The notes below the pieces were generated by a model, which was not told where the DNA came from, did no database searches, and saw nothing but the letters and a program-made list of their open reading frames with translations. Below are positions 13,366-20,615 of a stretch of DNA of 20,693 nt, piece after piece (position 1 is the first letter of the stretch; each line of letters opens with the position of its first letter). Source of the stretch: a virus; the IMG/VR virus record IMGVR_UViG_3300045135_002561, positions 1 through 20,693 of that record; one strand, written 5' to 3'. The translations under genes and the position numbers were made by a program.

Positions 13366-14060
13366 ATGTAAGTGATATTCGTAATCATTTTATTAATGAA
13401 CTTAAGAATGAAAATTTCGTGGTTGATCGCAATGGTGGTAAGACTATTGAACTGTTAGGCGCTTCTTTTGAAGCTGATGAATCTGCCATTTTCGGTACAG
13501 TCAACCGTGAATATGTTAAAGCAGAAATTGATTGGTATCGCAAAATGTCGACAAACATTAATGACATTTACACGAATGGTCGTGAACCTCCTGCTGCATG
13601 GAAAATGACAGCTAATGATAAAGGCGAAGTAAATTCAAATTACGGATACTTAGTTTTTAGTATGGATAATTATGATCAGTTTAATAATGTAATTGAAGAA
13701 CTAGATCGTAATCCTTATAGCCGTCGTGCTTCAATGATATACACACGACCATCAATATGGAATGATTATAATGAAAACGGTAAAAATGATTTCATCTGCA
13801 CCAATGCCGTAACATATTATATCCGTAATCGTCAAGTGCATTGCGTTGTTCAAATGCGAAGCAACGATGTTGTTTATGGCTACAAAAATGATCGTGCATG
13901 GCAAAAATATTTGCTTAATCTCGTTGCTTATAATCTTAACATTAAAAACCCAACTGCAACTGAAACTTTTAACCAAAGCGAAATTCTAACTGCCGGCAAA
14001 ATTTATTGGCAGGTCCAGAATTTACACGTATACGAAAAACATTTTGACTTGGTGAAATAA
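13362..14060 (+). CDS. 42: dCMP hydroxymethylase (T4 gp42-like)
   Basis: 232 residues (T4: 246). A thymidylate-synthase-fold enzyme that matches T4 gp42 along its length: FVVDRNGGKTIELLGASFEADE, EVNSNYGYLVFSMDNYDQ, MIYTRPS, DFICTNAVTYYIRN with catalytic Cys146, and MRSNDVVYGYKNDRAWQKY. Asp177 in the KNDRAW segment corresponds to T4 Asp179, which replaces the Asn of thymidylate synthase and favours dCMP over dUMP, so hydroxymethylation of dCMP is the best reading. This predicts hydroxymethylcytosine in the phage DNA. It overlaps both neighbours by 1-4 bases and is followed by dCMP deaminase. Confidence 0.93.
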   Translation: MNVSDIRNHFINELKNENFVVDRNGGKTIELLGASFEADESAIFGTVNREYVKAEIDWYRKMSTNINDIYTNGREPPAAWKMTANDKGEVNSNYGYLVFSMDNYDQFNNVIEELDRNPYSRRASMIYTRPSIWNDYNENGKNDFICTNAVTYYIRNRQVHCVVQMRSNDVVYGYKNDRAWQKYLLNLVAYNLNIKNPTATETFNQSEILTAGKIYWQVQNLHVYEKHFDLVK

Positions 14061-14500
14061 TGAGTAAGTGGGATGAAAGATTTTTACGAATGGCCGAAGA
14101 GGTATCAACTTGGTCAAAGGATCCTTCTCGTAAAATAGGTGTGGTTGCGGTTGACGAAAATCATCGTGTTCTTTCGCAAGGATACAATGGTTTTCCGCGC
14201 GGCATAGATGATAATCCTGTCAGATACGAAAATCGAAATATAAAATACAAGTATATTGTTCATGGCGAAATGAATTGCATATATAATGCAACATATAATG
14301 GTGTATCGTTACATGGAGCAACACTATATGTTTATGGTCTTCCTGTATGCAACGAATGCGCAAAAGGAATTATACAAACCGGAATTAAAAAAGTAATTAT
14401 GAAAAAACATGATGATGTACCAGAAAAGTGGTCTGATTCTTGGAAAGATACAAAAAGAATCTTTGATGAAGCCGGTATTACATGGGGATTTCTAAAATAG
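14060..14500 (+). CDS. cd: Deoxycytidylate (dCMP) deaminase
   Basis: 146 residues. Zinc site of the cytidine deaminase superfamily: HGE (68-70, catalytic Glu70) and PVCNEC (Cys97, Cys100). The opening SKWDERFLRMAEEVSTWSKDPSRKIGVVAV and the GYNGFPRG segment are typical of dCMP deaminases. The canonical HAE is HGE here. It is shorter than T4 Cd (193). The enzyme makes dUMP for thymidylate synthesis and competes with gp42 for dCMP, so the pair sets the balance between modified C and T. The ATG overlaps the gene 42 stop; the next promoter starts 4 bases after its own stop. Confidence 0.9.
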   Translation: MSKWDERFLRMAEEVSTWSKDPSRKIGVVAVDENHRVLSQGYNGFPRGIDDNPVRYENRNIKYKYIVHGEMNCIYNATYNGVSLHGATLYVYGLPVCNECAKGIIQTGIKKVIMKKHDDVPEKWSDSWKDTKRIFDEAGITWGFLK

Positions 14501-14503
14501 CTA

Positions 14504-14532
14504 TTTACATTAAGGCATACATAGTGTATAAT
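14504..14532 (+). promoter_or_regulatory. Sigma70-like early promoter for the sugar/glycosyltransferase group
   Basis: TTTACA (14504-14509), 17-base spacer, TATAAT (14527-14532) preceded by AGTG. A short palindrome, ATACA and TGTAT around TAG (14517-14529), overlaps the -10. The next ATG is 24 bases downstream, with GAGGTG before it. Confidence 0.78.
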
Positions 14533-14555
14533 AGTAAATCAATTTGAGGTGATGT

Positions 14556-16049
14556 ATGTCTATTAATTTAATTATTCCAGCCGCAGGTGCCGCTACGAGG
14601 CTTCGGCCTCTTTCTTCTAATACGTCTAAAGTAATGGTCCGTGTTAACGGTAAACCATGCTTAGACTATATTCTTGAACATGCTTCAAAGAATGCTGAAC
14701 TGTCTGAGATCGTTATTGTTGATGGTCAATTTAATGATATCCGCGAATATTGTTCGAAGCGCCATCCTAATGTTAAGTTTGTAAATCAACCATCGCTTAA
14801 CGGTCCACGTGATGCAATTGCTCTTGGTATGAATGCTCTTGACGATCCAACAAAGCCTGTTATTGTTTGGTTAGGCGATGCAATTATTCTTGAAGAAAAC
14901 CTGCCTTTAGGTACTGACTTCTTATTATGTAAAGAAGTTGATAATCAGTCAGCATGGTGTATGTGGGACGGTGAAAAGTATTATAATAAGCCAAGTGGTG
15001 TAATTAACAATGCAGTTGCTCTTGTTGGCCTCTATTCCTTTAAAAATGGGAAAAATGCCCAAAATGCATTCAATTGTGTGGATCTATACGATATCTCATA
15101 TGCCCTCGAAGTTTACGGCAAATACGAACGTGTTGTGACCAATTTGTGGTATGATATTGGTGATTTACCTACATATTATAAAACATGTGCAGAATTACTG
15201 AATTTGAAGAGTAGAGCCTTTAATAATATTTCGTACGATGCCGACCTTTGTACTATTACCAAGACACCTGACTATCATGATCCGATTTCAGTTGAAACAT
15301 TACATAACGAACGTACATGGTATAATAACTTAACACCAGAGCAATCTTTATTTGTTCCTCGTGTCCTGCCTTCAAAGACTAATCTTACGATGTCATATGA
15401 AAGTGGTACACTGCTATCTGATTTGATGTTATATGAAGATCTTTCGGAATCGGCATGGGAATACATAATTGATAAAGTCTTTCGTATTAAGTTAAAGTAT
15501 TTTAACAATCAATGCGATGAACCATCATTCATACATAACTTCTATGATTATTCAAAGCGCATTTGGCTTGATAAGACAAGAGATCGTCTTGATAATACTA
15601 CATTCAAAGAGTCGTATGTTTGCAAGTTAAAAGAGATTGCCGTTAATACTTATCGTCAAACTAAACCAATCAGCGGTATGCACGGCGATTTACACTTTGG
15701 TAATATTCTTTATAATCAGCAGACCGATCAAATTAAACTGATTGATCCTCGCGGCGAATATGGCCATCACGTTGGTACTTGCGGTGATAACCTTTATGAC
15801 TTCGCTAAACTTGCGCATGATCTCTATCACGGCTATGGTGCTATGGTTAACAACACGGCTCCAAATGAAGTAGTTAAAAAGATTTTTAAACGCAAGCTTA
15901 AAGAGTATGACTTACCAGTGGACATAATTATTGATGCAGGTGTACTGCTAATTGCTACATGCATTCCATTGCATTACGATGATAAGAATCGCCAAAAAAG
16001 ATTTAAAGATTACGTAGAAGGATATCTTAATGAAAAGTATAGTATTTGA
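14556..16049 (+). CDS. Bifunctional sugar nucleotidyltransferase and APH-type kinase
   Basis: 497 residues, two domains. Residues about 3-215 are a sugar-1-phosphate nucleotidyltransferase: IIPAAGAATRLRPLSSNTSKVMVRVNGKP (7-34) is the nucleotide-binding signature, with Ser-Lys in place of the usual Pro-Lys; WLGDAI (Asp108) is the metal site and LWYDIGDLPTYYKT (197-210) the typical closing motif. Residues about 265-497 are an aminoglycoside-phosphotransferase/choline-kinase fold: HGDLHFGN (376-383, catalytic Asp378) and LIDPRGEYG (metal Asp397). Such fusions occur in bacterial capsule loci and would phosphorylate and activate a sugar or small alcohol. It heads an operon with a HAD phosphatase and a glycosyltransferase. 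The substrate is unknown. Confidence 0.85.
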   Translation: MSINLIIPAAGAATRLRPLSSNTSKVMVRVNGKPCLDYILEHASKNAELSEIVIVDGQFNDIREYCSKRHPNVKFVNQPSLNGPRDAIALGMNALDDPTKPVIVWLGDAIILEENLPLGTDFLLCKEVDNQSAWCMWDGEKYYNKPSGVINNAVALVGLYSFKNGKNAQNAFNCVDLYDISYALEVYGKYERVVTNLWYDIGDLPTYYKTCAELLNLKSRAFNNISYDADLCTITKTPDYHDPISVETLHNERTWYNNLTPEQSLFVPRVLPSKTNLTMSYESGTLLSDLMLYEDLSESAWEYIIDKVFRIKLKYFNNQCDEPSFIHNFYDYSKRIWLDKTRDRLDNTTFKESYVCKLKEIAVNTYRQTKPISGMHGDLHFGNILYNQQTDQIKLIDPRGEYGHHVGTCGDNLYDFAKLAHDLYHGYGAMVNNTAPNEVVKKIFKRKLKEYDLPVDIIIDAGVLLIATCIPLHYDDKNRQKRFKDYVEGYLNEKYSI

Positions 16050-16383
16050 TCTTGATGATACAATTTGCTATCCTAACCATGATGCTAAAGATACGCATAC
16101 TAAATATGCATTAGCTAAACCTAATAAAAAAGTAATTGAATCTATTTACAAACTTAAAGAATTAGAGTATAATATTATTATTCACAGTGCAAGGCGTATG
16201 GTTACGCATGATGGTAATATAGAAAAAATTATAGCCGATGTTGGTAAAGTAACTGAAGATTGGCTAAAAGAACATAACGTTGTTTATGATGAACTTATTT
16301 TTGGAAAGCCGTATTCTTCTACCTATTATGTAGATGATAAGGCAATGAATCTTGAGGACTTTTATCAATGGGTAAACAAATAG
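16030..16383 (+). CDS. HAD-superfamily phosphatase, capsule-biosynthesis type
   Basis: 117 residues with all HAD motifs: FDLDDT (Asp7 nucleophile, Asp9), HSAR (Ser53), FGKP (Lys93) and VDDKAMN (Asp102, Asp103). The short length with almost no cap resembles the small phosphatases in capsule and lipopolysaccharide loci. It probably removes phosphate from the sugar or alcohol handled by the preceding enzyme. The start overlaps the upstream gene by 20 bases, with AAGGA before the ATG, and its end overlaps the glycosyltransferase gene by 16 bases, so these three genes are translationally coupled. Confidence 0.85.
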   Translation: MKSIVFDLDDTICYPNHDAKDTHTKYALAKPNKKVIESIYKLKELEYNIIIHSARRMVTHDGNIEKIIADVGKVTEDWLKEHNVVYDELIFGKPYSSTYYVDDKAMNLEDFYQWVNK

Positions 16384-17603
16384 CATTTGCCAAGCTCGGT
16401 AAATCAATTAAATTCGTAACAGCATATTCTCCAATTGGCGGTGATAATGAAGCACCGTCAATGTTGCGTATATTAGCAAACAATAATCCTGACATAACAT
16501 TTCATATCATTGGTCGCTCTGACTTTAATCGTTTAACTGACGAGCAACGAGTTGACTTATTTCCATACGATAATGTAAAAGATGCATTTGATGGACATAA
16601 AGGTCCTGCAGATCCAGACCGTGTTATTCATTATTTTGATGATCTTGGTTTTCAACCTGATGCATTTATAATGATGATGGGACAAGTAGGCAATGTTTCA
16701 ATTCCTAATCGAATTTGGGGTCAACGTGATCCGACTAAAACTGTCTCAATTATTGATATGACCAAAAATTATACCACACCTATTACCAAGTGGTTAAATG
16801 ATAATACAGATATGAAAGTGATTGAAATTTGTAATGATCCTCGGTATACTTTAAAACAAAGTAAAGACTGTTTTGCTGATCCTGCAATTTCGTTATCACA
16901 GTATACGTATGAATACGAACGTGAAGCTTCACGGGATTATGAAGATCAAACTCGTGTTAAAACAAAAGTACAAGCTAAATATGCTGAAGCCGAAAAGATA
17001 TTCCTATATGATCGTAAGAAGGTAGCTGCGAATGCAGAAGGACGTGATACTAATTTTATGGTTGTTTTAAATGAAGGAACTCCTTCAAGATACAATCTTT
17101 TAAAAGAATGGGTTTTAAACTCAGTCGACGATGTTGAAATTTATGGCAAGTGGGACCATGAAAATGCTTTAAGCGATAGCAGGTTTAAAGGATCAATGCC
17201 TCTTGAAGATTTACAGAAAAAATTAAAGAATGTTCGTTCGACATTTATCATCCCTATTGCAAAAGGTTGGACAACATCAAAGTATATCGAAATGATTCAT
17301 GCTGGAGTTATTCCGTTTTTCCATCCAACATATGACGATCAAGATAATTTAAAAGTACCTAGTTGGCTTCGTCCTAAAGATCCTAAGCAAATGGTGCAGG
17401 CTGTGGAAATGCTTAAAGACGATAAGATATATAATAAGTTAATTAAGGAACTGCAAGATCAGTTTTGCAGACCAGAATATTATGATGGCACTAGACTTAA
17501 TGAAATTGTTATGACTCACGTGATTGAAAACTATTCAGCACCTGACTTATCTAAATACGAAAAACAAACAATTGAAACATTTGATTTAACAAACTTTTTT
17601 TAG
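16368..17603 (+). CDS. GT-B fold glycosyltransferase, candidate DNA glycosyltransferase
   Basis: 411 residues. An N-terminal Rossmann-like part (SIKFVTAYSPIGGDNEAPSM, 13-32, then ITFHIIGRSDF) and a C-terminal one from about 229: NFMVVLNEG, EIYGKWD (257-263), GSMPLEDLQKKLKNVRSTFIIP (275-296) and GWTTSKYIEMIHAGVIPFFHPTYDD (300-324), the usual donor-binding half with its E...G.IP pattern. This layout resembles T4 beta-glucosyltransferase, where a matching stretch runs GKIPMNMVSEKNSQAIAALI and then RVWETMASDAVML. The similarity is of fold and order, not close identity. Coupling to the activating kinase/nucleotidyltransferase and a nearby gene 42 suggests that the acceptor is hydroxymethylcytosine DNA; a glycan or protein acceptor cannot be excluded. 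Confidence 0.72.
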   Translation: MGKQIAFAKLGKSIKFVTAYSPIGGDNEAPSMLRILANNNPDITFHIIGRSDFNRLTDEQRVDLFPYDNVKDAFDGHKGPADPDRVIHYFDDLGFQPDAFIMMMGQVGNVSIPNRIWGQRDPTKTVSIIDMTKNYTTPITKWLNDNTDMKVIEICNDPRYTLKQSKDCFADPAISLSQYTYEYEREASRDYEDQTRVKTKVQAKYAEAEKIFLYDRKKVAANAEGRDTNFMVVLNEGTPSRYNLLKEWVLNSVDDVEIYGKWDHENALSDSRFKGSMPLEDLQKKLKNVRSTFIIPIAKGWTTSKYIEMIHAGVIPFFHPTYDDQDNLKVPSWLRPKDPKQMVQAVEMLKDDKIYNKLIKELQDQFCRPEYYDGTRLNEIVMTHVIENYSAPDLSKYEKQTIETFDLTNFF

Positions 17604-17612
17604 GATATTAAT

Positions 17613-18821
17613 ATGAGAGATATTACTTGGGCACCGTTGGTCCCATTGATTGGAGGCCTTCCTTTAGGAGCAGAAAGATCTATTGGTAAACCACCTGAAG
17701 CAGTTTATTCATACGATGGATTTTATGGAAATGATAGCCAGTACCATAACTATCAAGTTGAAACAAAGGGGAGAGACATTCCATACATTTCGTTAGACGA
17801 AGATAAAAATGTTAAGAATGTTAACATCCTTGTTGCAACTCCTCCGTGCGCAGGGTTGTCACAGCTAAACACTGGTAAATCAAAAGAAGCAAAAGGCGCC
17901 GATGCCGAAGTTAATAAGTGGATGTATCAGTCGGCAATTGACGGCATGCAATTATTTAAATCAGATGTAATCATTGGAGAAAATGCTCCAGCGCTTTATA
18001 CTCACAAAGGTAAACCTGTTGCTGATCGTCTTTTAAAGATTGCTCGTGAAAACGGATATGCCATGACATTGTATAAAACTACAACATCATTGCATGGTAT
18101 TCCACAAAATCGAGACCGTACATTTTACATTTTTTGGAAAGGTGGTAAAGCTCCAATCATGAATTGGTTTAAAGAGCCTCGTAAAAACTTTAAGGAGTAC
18201 CTAAGAGAAATCCCAGAATGGGCAAGTCAGAATGACTTAGTTATTAATAATCGCGTCGGAGTTCGTGAGTCCTATTTTAACTTTGTTCAGAATAAGTTTC
18301 CCGAAAAAGATGCTCGTCAAACAATTAACGAAGCTGGTCGTAATACCGCGTTTTCTTTTATTCAGCGTAACGGTTATCTTGAAGAAGCAAGGGACTGGTT
18401 TGAAGAGACAGGTGATGAAAAAGGTGTTGCTTTAGCTGAGCATGCAATTAAAAAGTTTTCGCAAGGTCTTGGAATTTGGGACAGCTCAACACATGTCTTT
18501 GATGATTGTATGAATGCAGTTATCGGTCGTAACCTTGCTGATACTGTCCACCCAGAAGAGGATCGTTCTTTAACAATTCGTGAAGCATTGCATATGATGG
18601 GATTCCCGCATGATTTTGTTCTTCAAGGCGGTCTTGCGAAAATGAATATGATTGCTCAAAATGTTCCAGTCTGTACTGCGGCATCAATGGTTTCAGATGC
18701 AGTCAAATTTATTAATGGCGAATTGGAAATGACCAATGATGATTTTGTAAAACAGAATAATCATAACCAAACAATTGATGTTGGTCGTGTTTCGGTAAAT
18801 ACTTTGGAAGAATTCTTATAA
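17613..18821 (+). CDS. C5-cytosine DNA methyltransferase family protein
   Basis: 402 residues with the ordered motifs of the family: a diverged motif I (PLIGGLPLGAERS, 11-23), motif IV ATPPCAGLS with catalytic Cys79, motif VI IGENAPA (usual ENV is ENA), motif VIII HGIPQNRDRTFYIF (161-174), motif IX-like RSLTIREALHMMGFP (318-332) and motif X-like QNVPVCTA (349-356). The target-recognition region between about 180 and 315 is unlike any I know. Cysteine and the QxRxR arginines are intact, so activity is likely. In a phage expected to contain hydroxymethylcytosine, a C5 methyltransferase is surprising: it may act on residual or host cytosine or on another substrate. TTAGGATA precedes the start. 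Confidence 0.85.
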   Translation: MRDITWAPLVPLIGGLPLGAERSIGKPPEAVYSYDGFYGNDSQYHNYQVETKGRDIPYISLDEDKNVKNVNILVATPPCAGLSQLNTGKSKEAKGADAEVNKWMYQSAIDGMQLFKSDVIIGENAPALYTHKGKPVADRLLKIARENGYAMTLYKTTTSLHGIPQNRDRTFYIFWKGGKAPIMNWFKEPRKNFKEYLREIPEWASQNDLVINNRVGVRESYFNFVQNKFPEKDARQTINEAGRNTAFSFIQRNGYLEEARDWFEETGDEKGVALAEHAIKKFSQGLGIWDSSTHVFDDCMNAVIGRNLADTVHPEEDRSLTIREALHMMGFPHDFVLQGGLAKMNMIAQNVPVCTAASMVSDAVKFINGELEMTNDDFVKQNNHNQTIDVGRVSVNTLEEFL

Positions 18822-18826
18822 ACCTA

Positions 18827-18855
18827 TTTACATAAACGTAAATGTTTGATATAAT
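18827..18855 (+). promoter_or_regulatory. Sigma70-like early promoter for the uvsX group
   Basis: TTTACA (18827-18832), 17-base spacer, TATAAT (18850-18855) with TG at 18847-18848. It begins 5 bases after the methyltransferase stop. An inverted repeat, ATTTAC (18826-18831) and GTAAAT (18838-18843), covers the -35. The first ATG lies 38 bases downstream with GAGGAAA before it. Confidence 0.8.
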
Positions 18856-18892
18856 ATAATCTGCACAATGACAAACTTATGAGGAAATTGTT

Positions 18893-19219
18893 ATGAAAAA
18901 AGTAATGAAAGCAAGTGATGTTGGTTCAGCTCTTAAGCACCTACCTGGGCATATGGGACGAGCTGTATTTTCTACATTGGAAAAAGGACAGTATGCAATT
19001 AATGCCAAAAGCATTGTAATGGAAAATGCTCGAACTGGAGAAACTTTCAATGTTGGTTCTTGTTCAAATGTAAAAGCAAAAGAACTTTTTGCATCCAATA
19101 TGGAATTGCCAAAACGCCGTTTGGAAAGTACCTTTGCTGGAGTTGTTGGTGAATTCTTTGCATCTCGTGGTACTTGGAAAGATAAAGGCGAATGGATCGT
19201 AAAATATACAGAGGCATAA
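18893..19219 (+). CDS. Small protein of unknown function before uvsX
   Basis: 108 residues, basic start (MKKVMKASDVGSALKHLPGHMGRAVF), then a short beta-like segment (GQYAINAKSIVMENARTGETFNVGSCS) and a helical C-terminal half ending WIVKYTEA. It has a good ribosome site and its stop lies 3 bases before the uvsX ATG, so it is likely co-translated with UvsX. A DNA- or UvsX-binding role is possible from position only. I do not recognise the family. Confidence 0.68.
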   Translation: MKKVMKASDVGSALKHLPGHMGRAVFSTLEKGQYAINAKSIVMENARTGETFNVGSCSNVKAKELFASNMELPKRRLESTFAGVVGEFFASRGTWKDKGEWIVKYTEA

Positions 19220-19222
19220 TAT

Positions 19223-20278
19223 ATGAGCTTAATGGCAAAACTTAAAAAGAATAGTCGAATTGATCAGACGGCTATTCTTTCTGAATCAAAATTCTTTTCA
19301 GATAAAGACATGGTAACAACCGATGTGCCAATGATCAACGTTGCATTATCTGGTTCCGTTGACGGTGGTCTTAGCCCAGGTCTAACCGTTCTTGCTGGAC
19401 CTTCTAAACACTTTAAGACATCGTTTGCTTTACTTATGGCATCGTCATATTTGAAAAAGTATCCCGAGGCAGTAATGCTATTTTATGATTCGGAGTTTGG
19501 ATCTCCGCAGGCATACTTTGAAACATTTGATATTGACACAAGCCGAGTATTGCATACACCGATTACCGATGTTGAAAAACTAAAGTTTGATTTGATTAAT
19601 CAGCTTGAGGCAATTGAGCGTGGTGAAAAGGTCATCGTTGTTATTGACTCAATCGGTAACCTTGCATCCAAGAAAGAATTGGAAGATGCGATTAACGAAA
19701 AGTCAGTTGCAGATATGTCACGTGCTAAGGCTCTTAAAGGTCTATTCCGTATGACTACTCCATATCTTGCGATGAAAGATATTCCATTGTTGGCTATTAA
19801 CCACACATACACCGAGATGGGCCTATTCCCTAAAGCTGTGGTTTCAGGCGGCACAGGCATTTACTATTCGGCCGATAACATTTGGATTCTTGGACGGCGT
19901 CAGAATAAAACAGGCACTGAAGTAACAGGATATGACTTTGTTATCAATGTTGAAAAATCGCGTTATGTCAAAGAAAAGTCTAAGATTCCTATCAGTGTAT
20001 CGTGGGATGCAGGTATTGAAAGGTATAGTGGTTTAATGGATCTTGCACTTGCTCTAGGTTTCATTGTCAAGTCAGGCTCTTGGTATCAGGTAATTGATTT
20101 TGAAACTGGCGAAATTGAACAGAAAAAGCTAAGAGCAAATCAGATTACCAATGAGTTTTACGATAGTCTCCTAAAGAATGAAAAGTTCAAAGATGCAATT
20201 AAGCAGCAGTATACGATCGGCTATAAGTCTCAGTTATCTGAAGATTTTCTAGAAGAAATTGATTTACAAGAAGGATAA
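19223..20278 (+). CDS. uvsX: UvsX RecA-like recombinase
   Basis: 351 residues (T4: 391). RecA core with Walker A GPSKHFKTS (59-67), the T4-type variant of the P-loop, and Walker B VIVVIDS (137-143). FYDSEFGSPQAYFETFDID, DMSRAKALKGLFRM, LLAINHTYTEMGLFPKAVVSGGTGIYYSADNIWILGRRQ and FVINVEKSRYVKEKSKIPI are all characteristic of UvsX. The C-terminus is shorter than in T4 and acidic (LEEIDLQEG). UvsX forms filaments on single-stranded DNA with UvsY and drives recombination-dependent replication and repair. It lies just before a small gene and helicase 41, with which it works. Confidence 0.97.
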   Translation: MSLMAKLKKNSRIDQTAILSESKFFSDKDMVTTDVPMINVALSGSVDGGLSPGLTVLAGPSKHFKTSFALLMASSYLKKYPEAVMLFYDSEFGSPQAYFETFDIDTSRVLHTPITDVEKLKFDLINQLEAIERGEKVIVVIDSIGNLASKKELEDAINEKSVADMSRAKALKGLFRMTTPYLAMKDIPLLAINHTYTEMGLFPKAVVSGGTGIYYSADNIWILGRRQNKTGTEVTGYDFVINVEKSRYVKEKSKIPISVSWDAGIERYSGLMDLALALGFIVKSGSWYQVIDFETGEIEQKKLRANQITNEFYDSLLKNEKFKDAIKQQYTIGYKSQLSEDFLEEIDLQEG

Positions 20279-20282
20279 AATA

Positions 20283-20615
20283 ATGTATAATATTATCACT
20301 GATGAACATTTTTCTTTCATTGAAGATCACGAAGGTGTTTCAGTTGTTAAAATTGAAAAAGGCGAATTCACTGGAGTTGAATATCAATATAAAAATGTTC
20401 GAATTCGTGAGGAAGGAGATGAAGGGATTTTAAGTTTTAGTTATGATGTAATAAATGATTCAGGTAAGGATGTTACAACAACCAATTTTACAAATACAAT
20501 AGGAGACATCCTTACCTTTGTTATAACAGATGCAATTAGTGACGAGTCATTTCAAATAGGAAAAAAGAATGGAAACATCGATTCAAACAACGATTCTGAG
20601 GAACCTACTAAGTAA
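20283..20615 (+). CDS. Small acidic protein between uvsX and gene 41
   Basis: 110 residues from the ATG at 20283; the frame is open from 20259, but that part is within uvsX and has no ribosome site of its own, while AAGGA lies upstream of 20283. The product is beta-rich and acidic: MYNIITDEHFSFIEDHEGVS, VKIEKGEFTGVEYQYKNVRI, LSFSYDVINDSG, then an acidic polar tail. I recall an uncharacterised protein in this place in other T4-like marine phages. Its last 47 bases overlap the start of gene 41 in another frame. Confidence 0.75.
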   Translation: MYNIITDEHFSFIEDHEGVSVVKIEKGEFTGVEYQYKNVRIREEGDEGILSFSYDVINDSGKDVTTTNFTNTIGDILTFVITDAISDESFQIGKKNGNIDSNNDSEEPTK

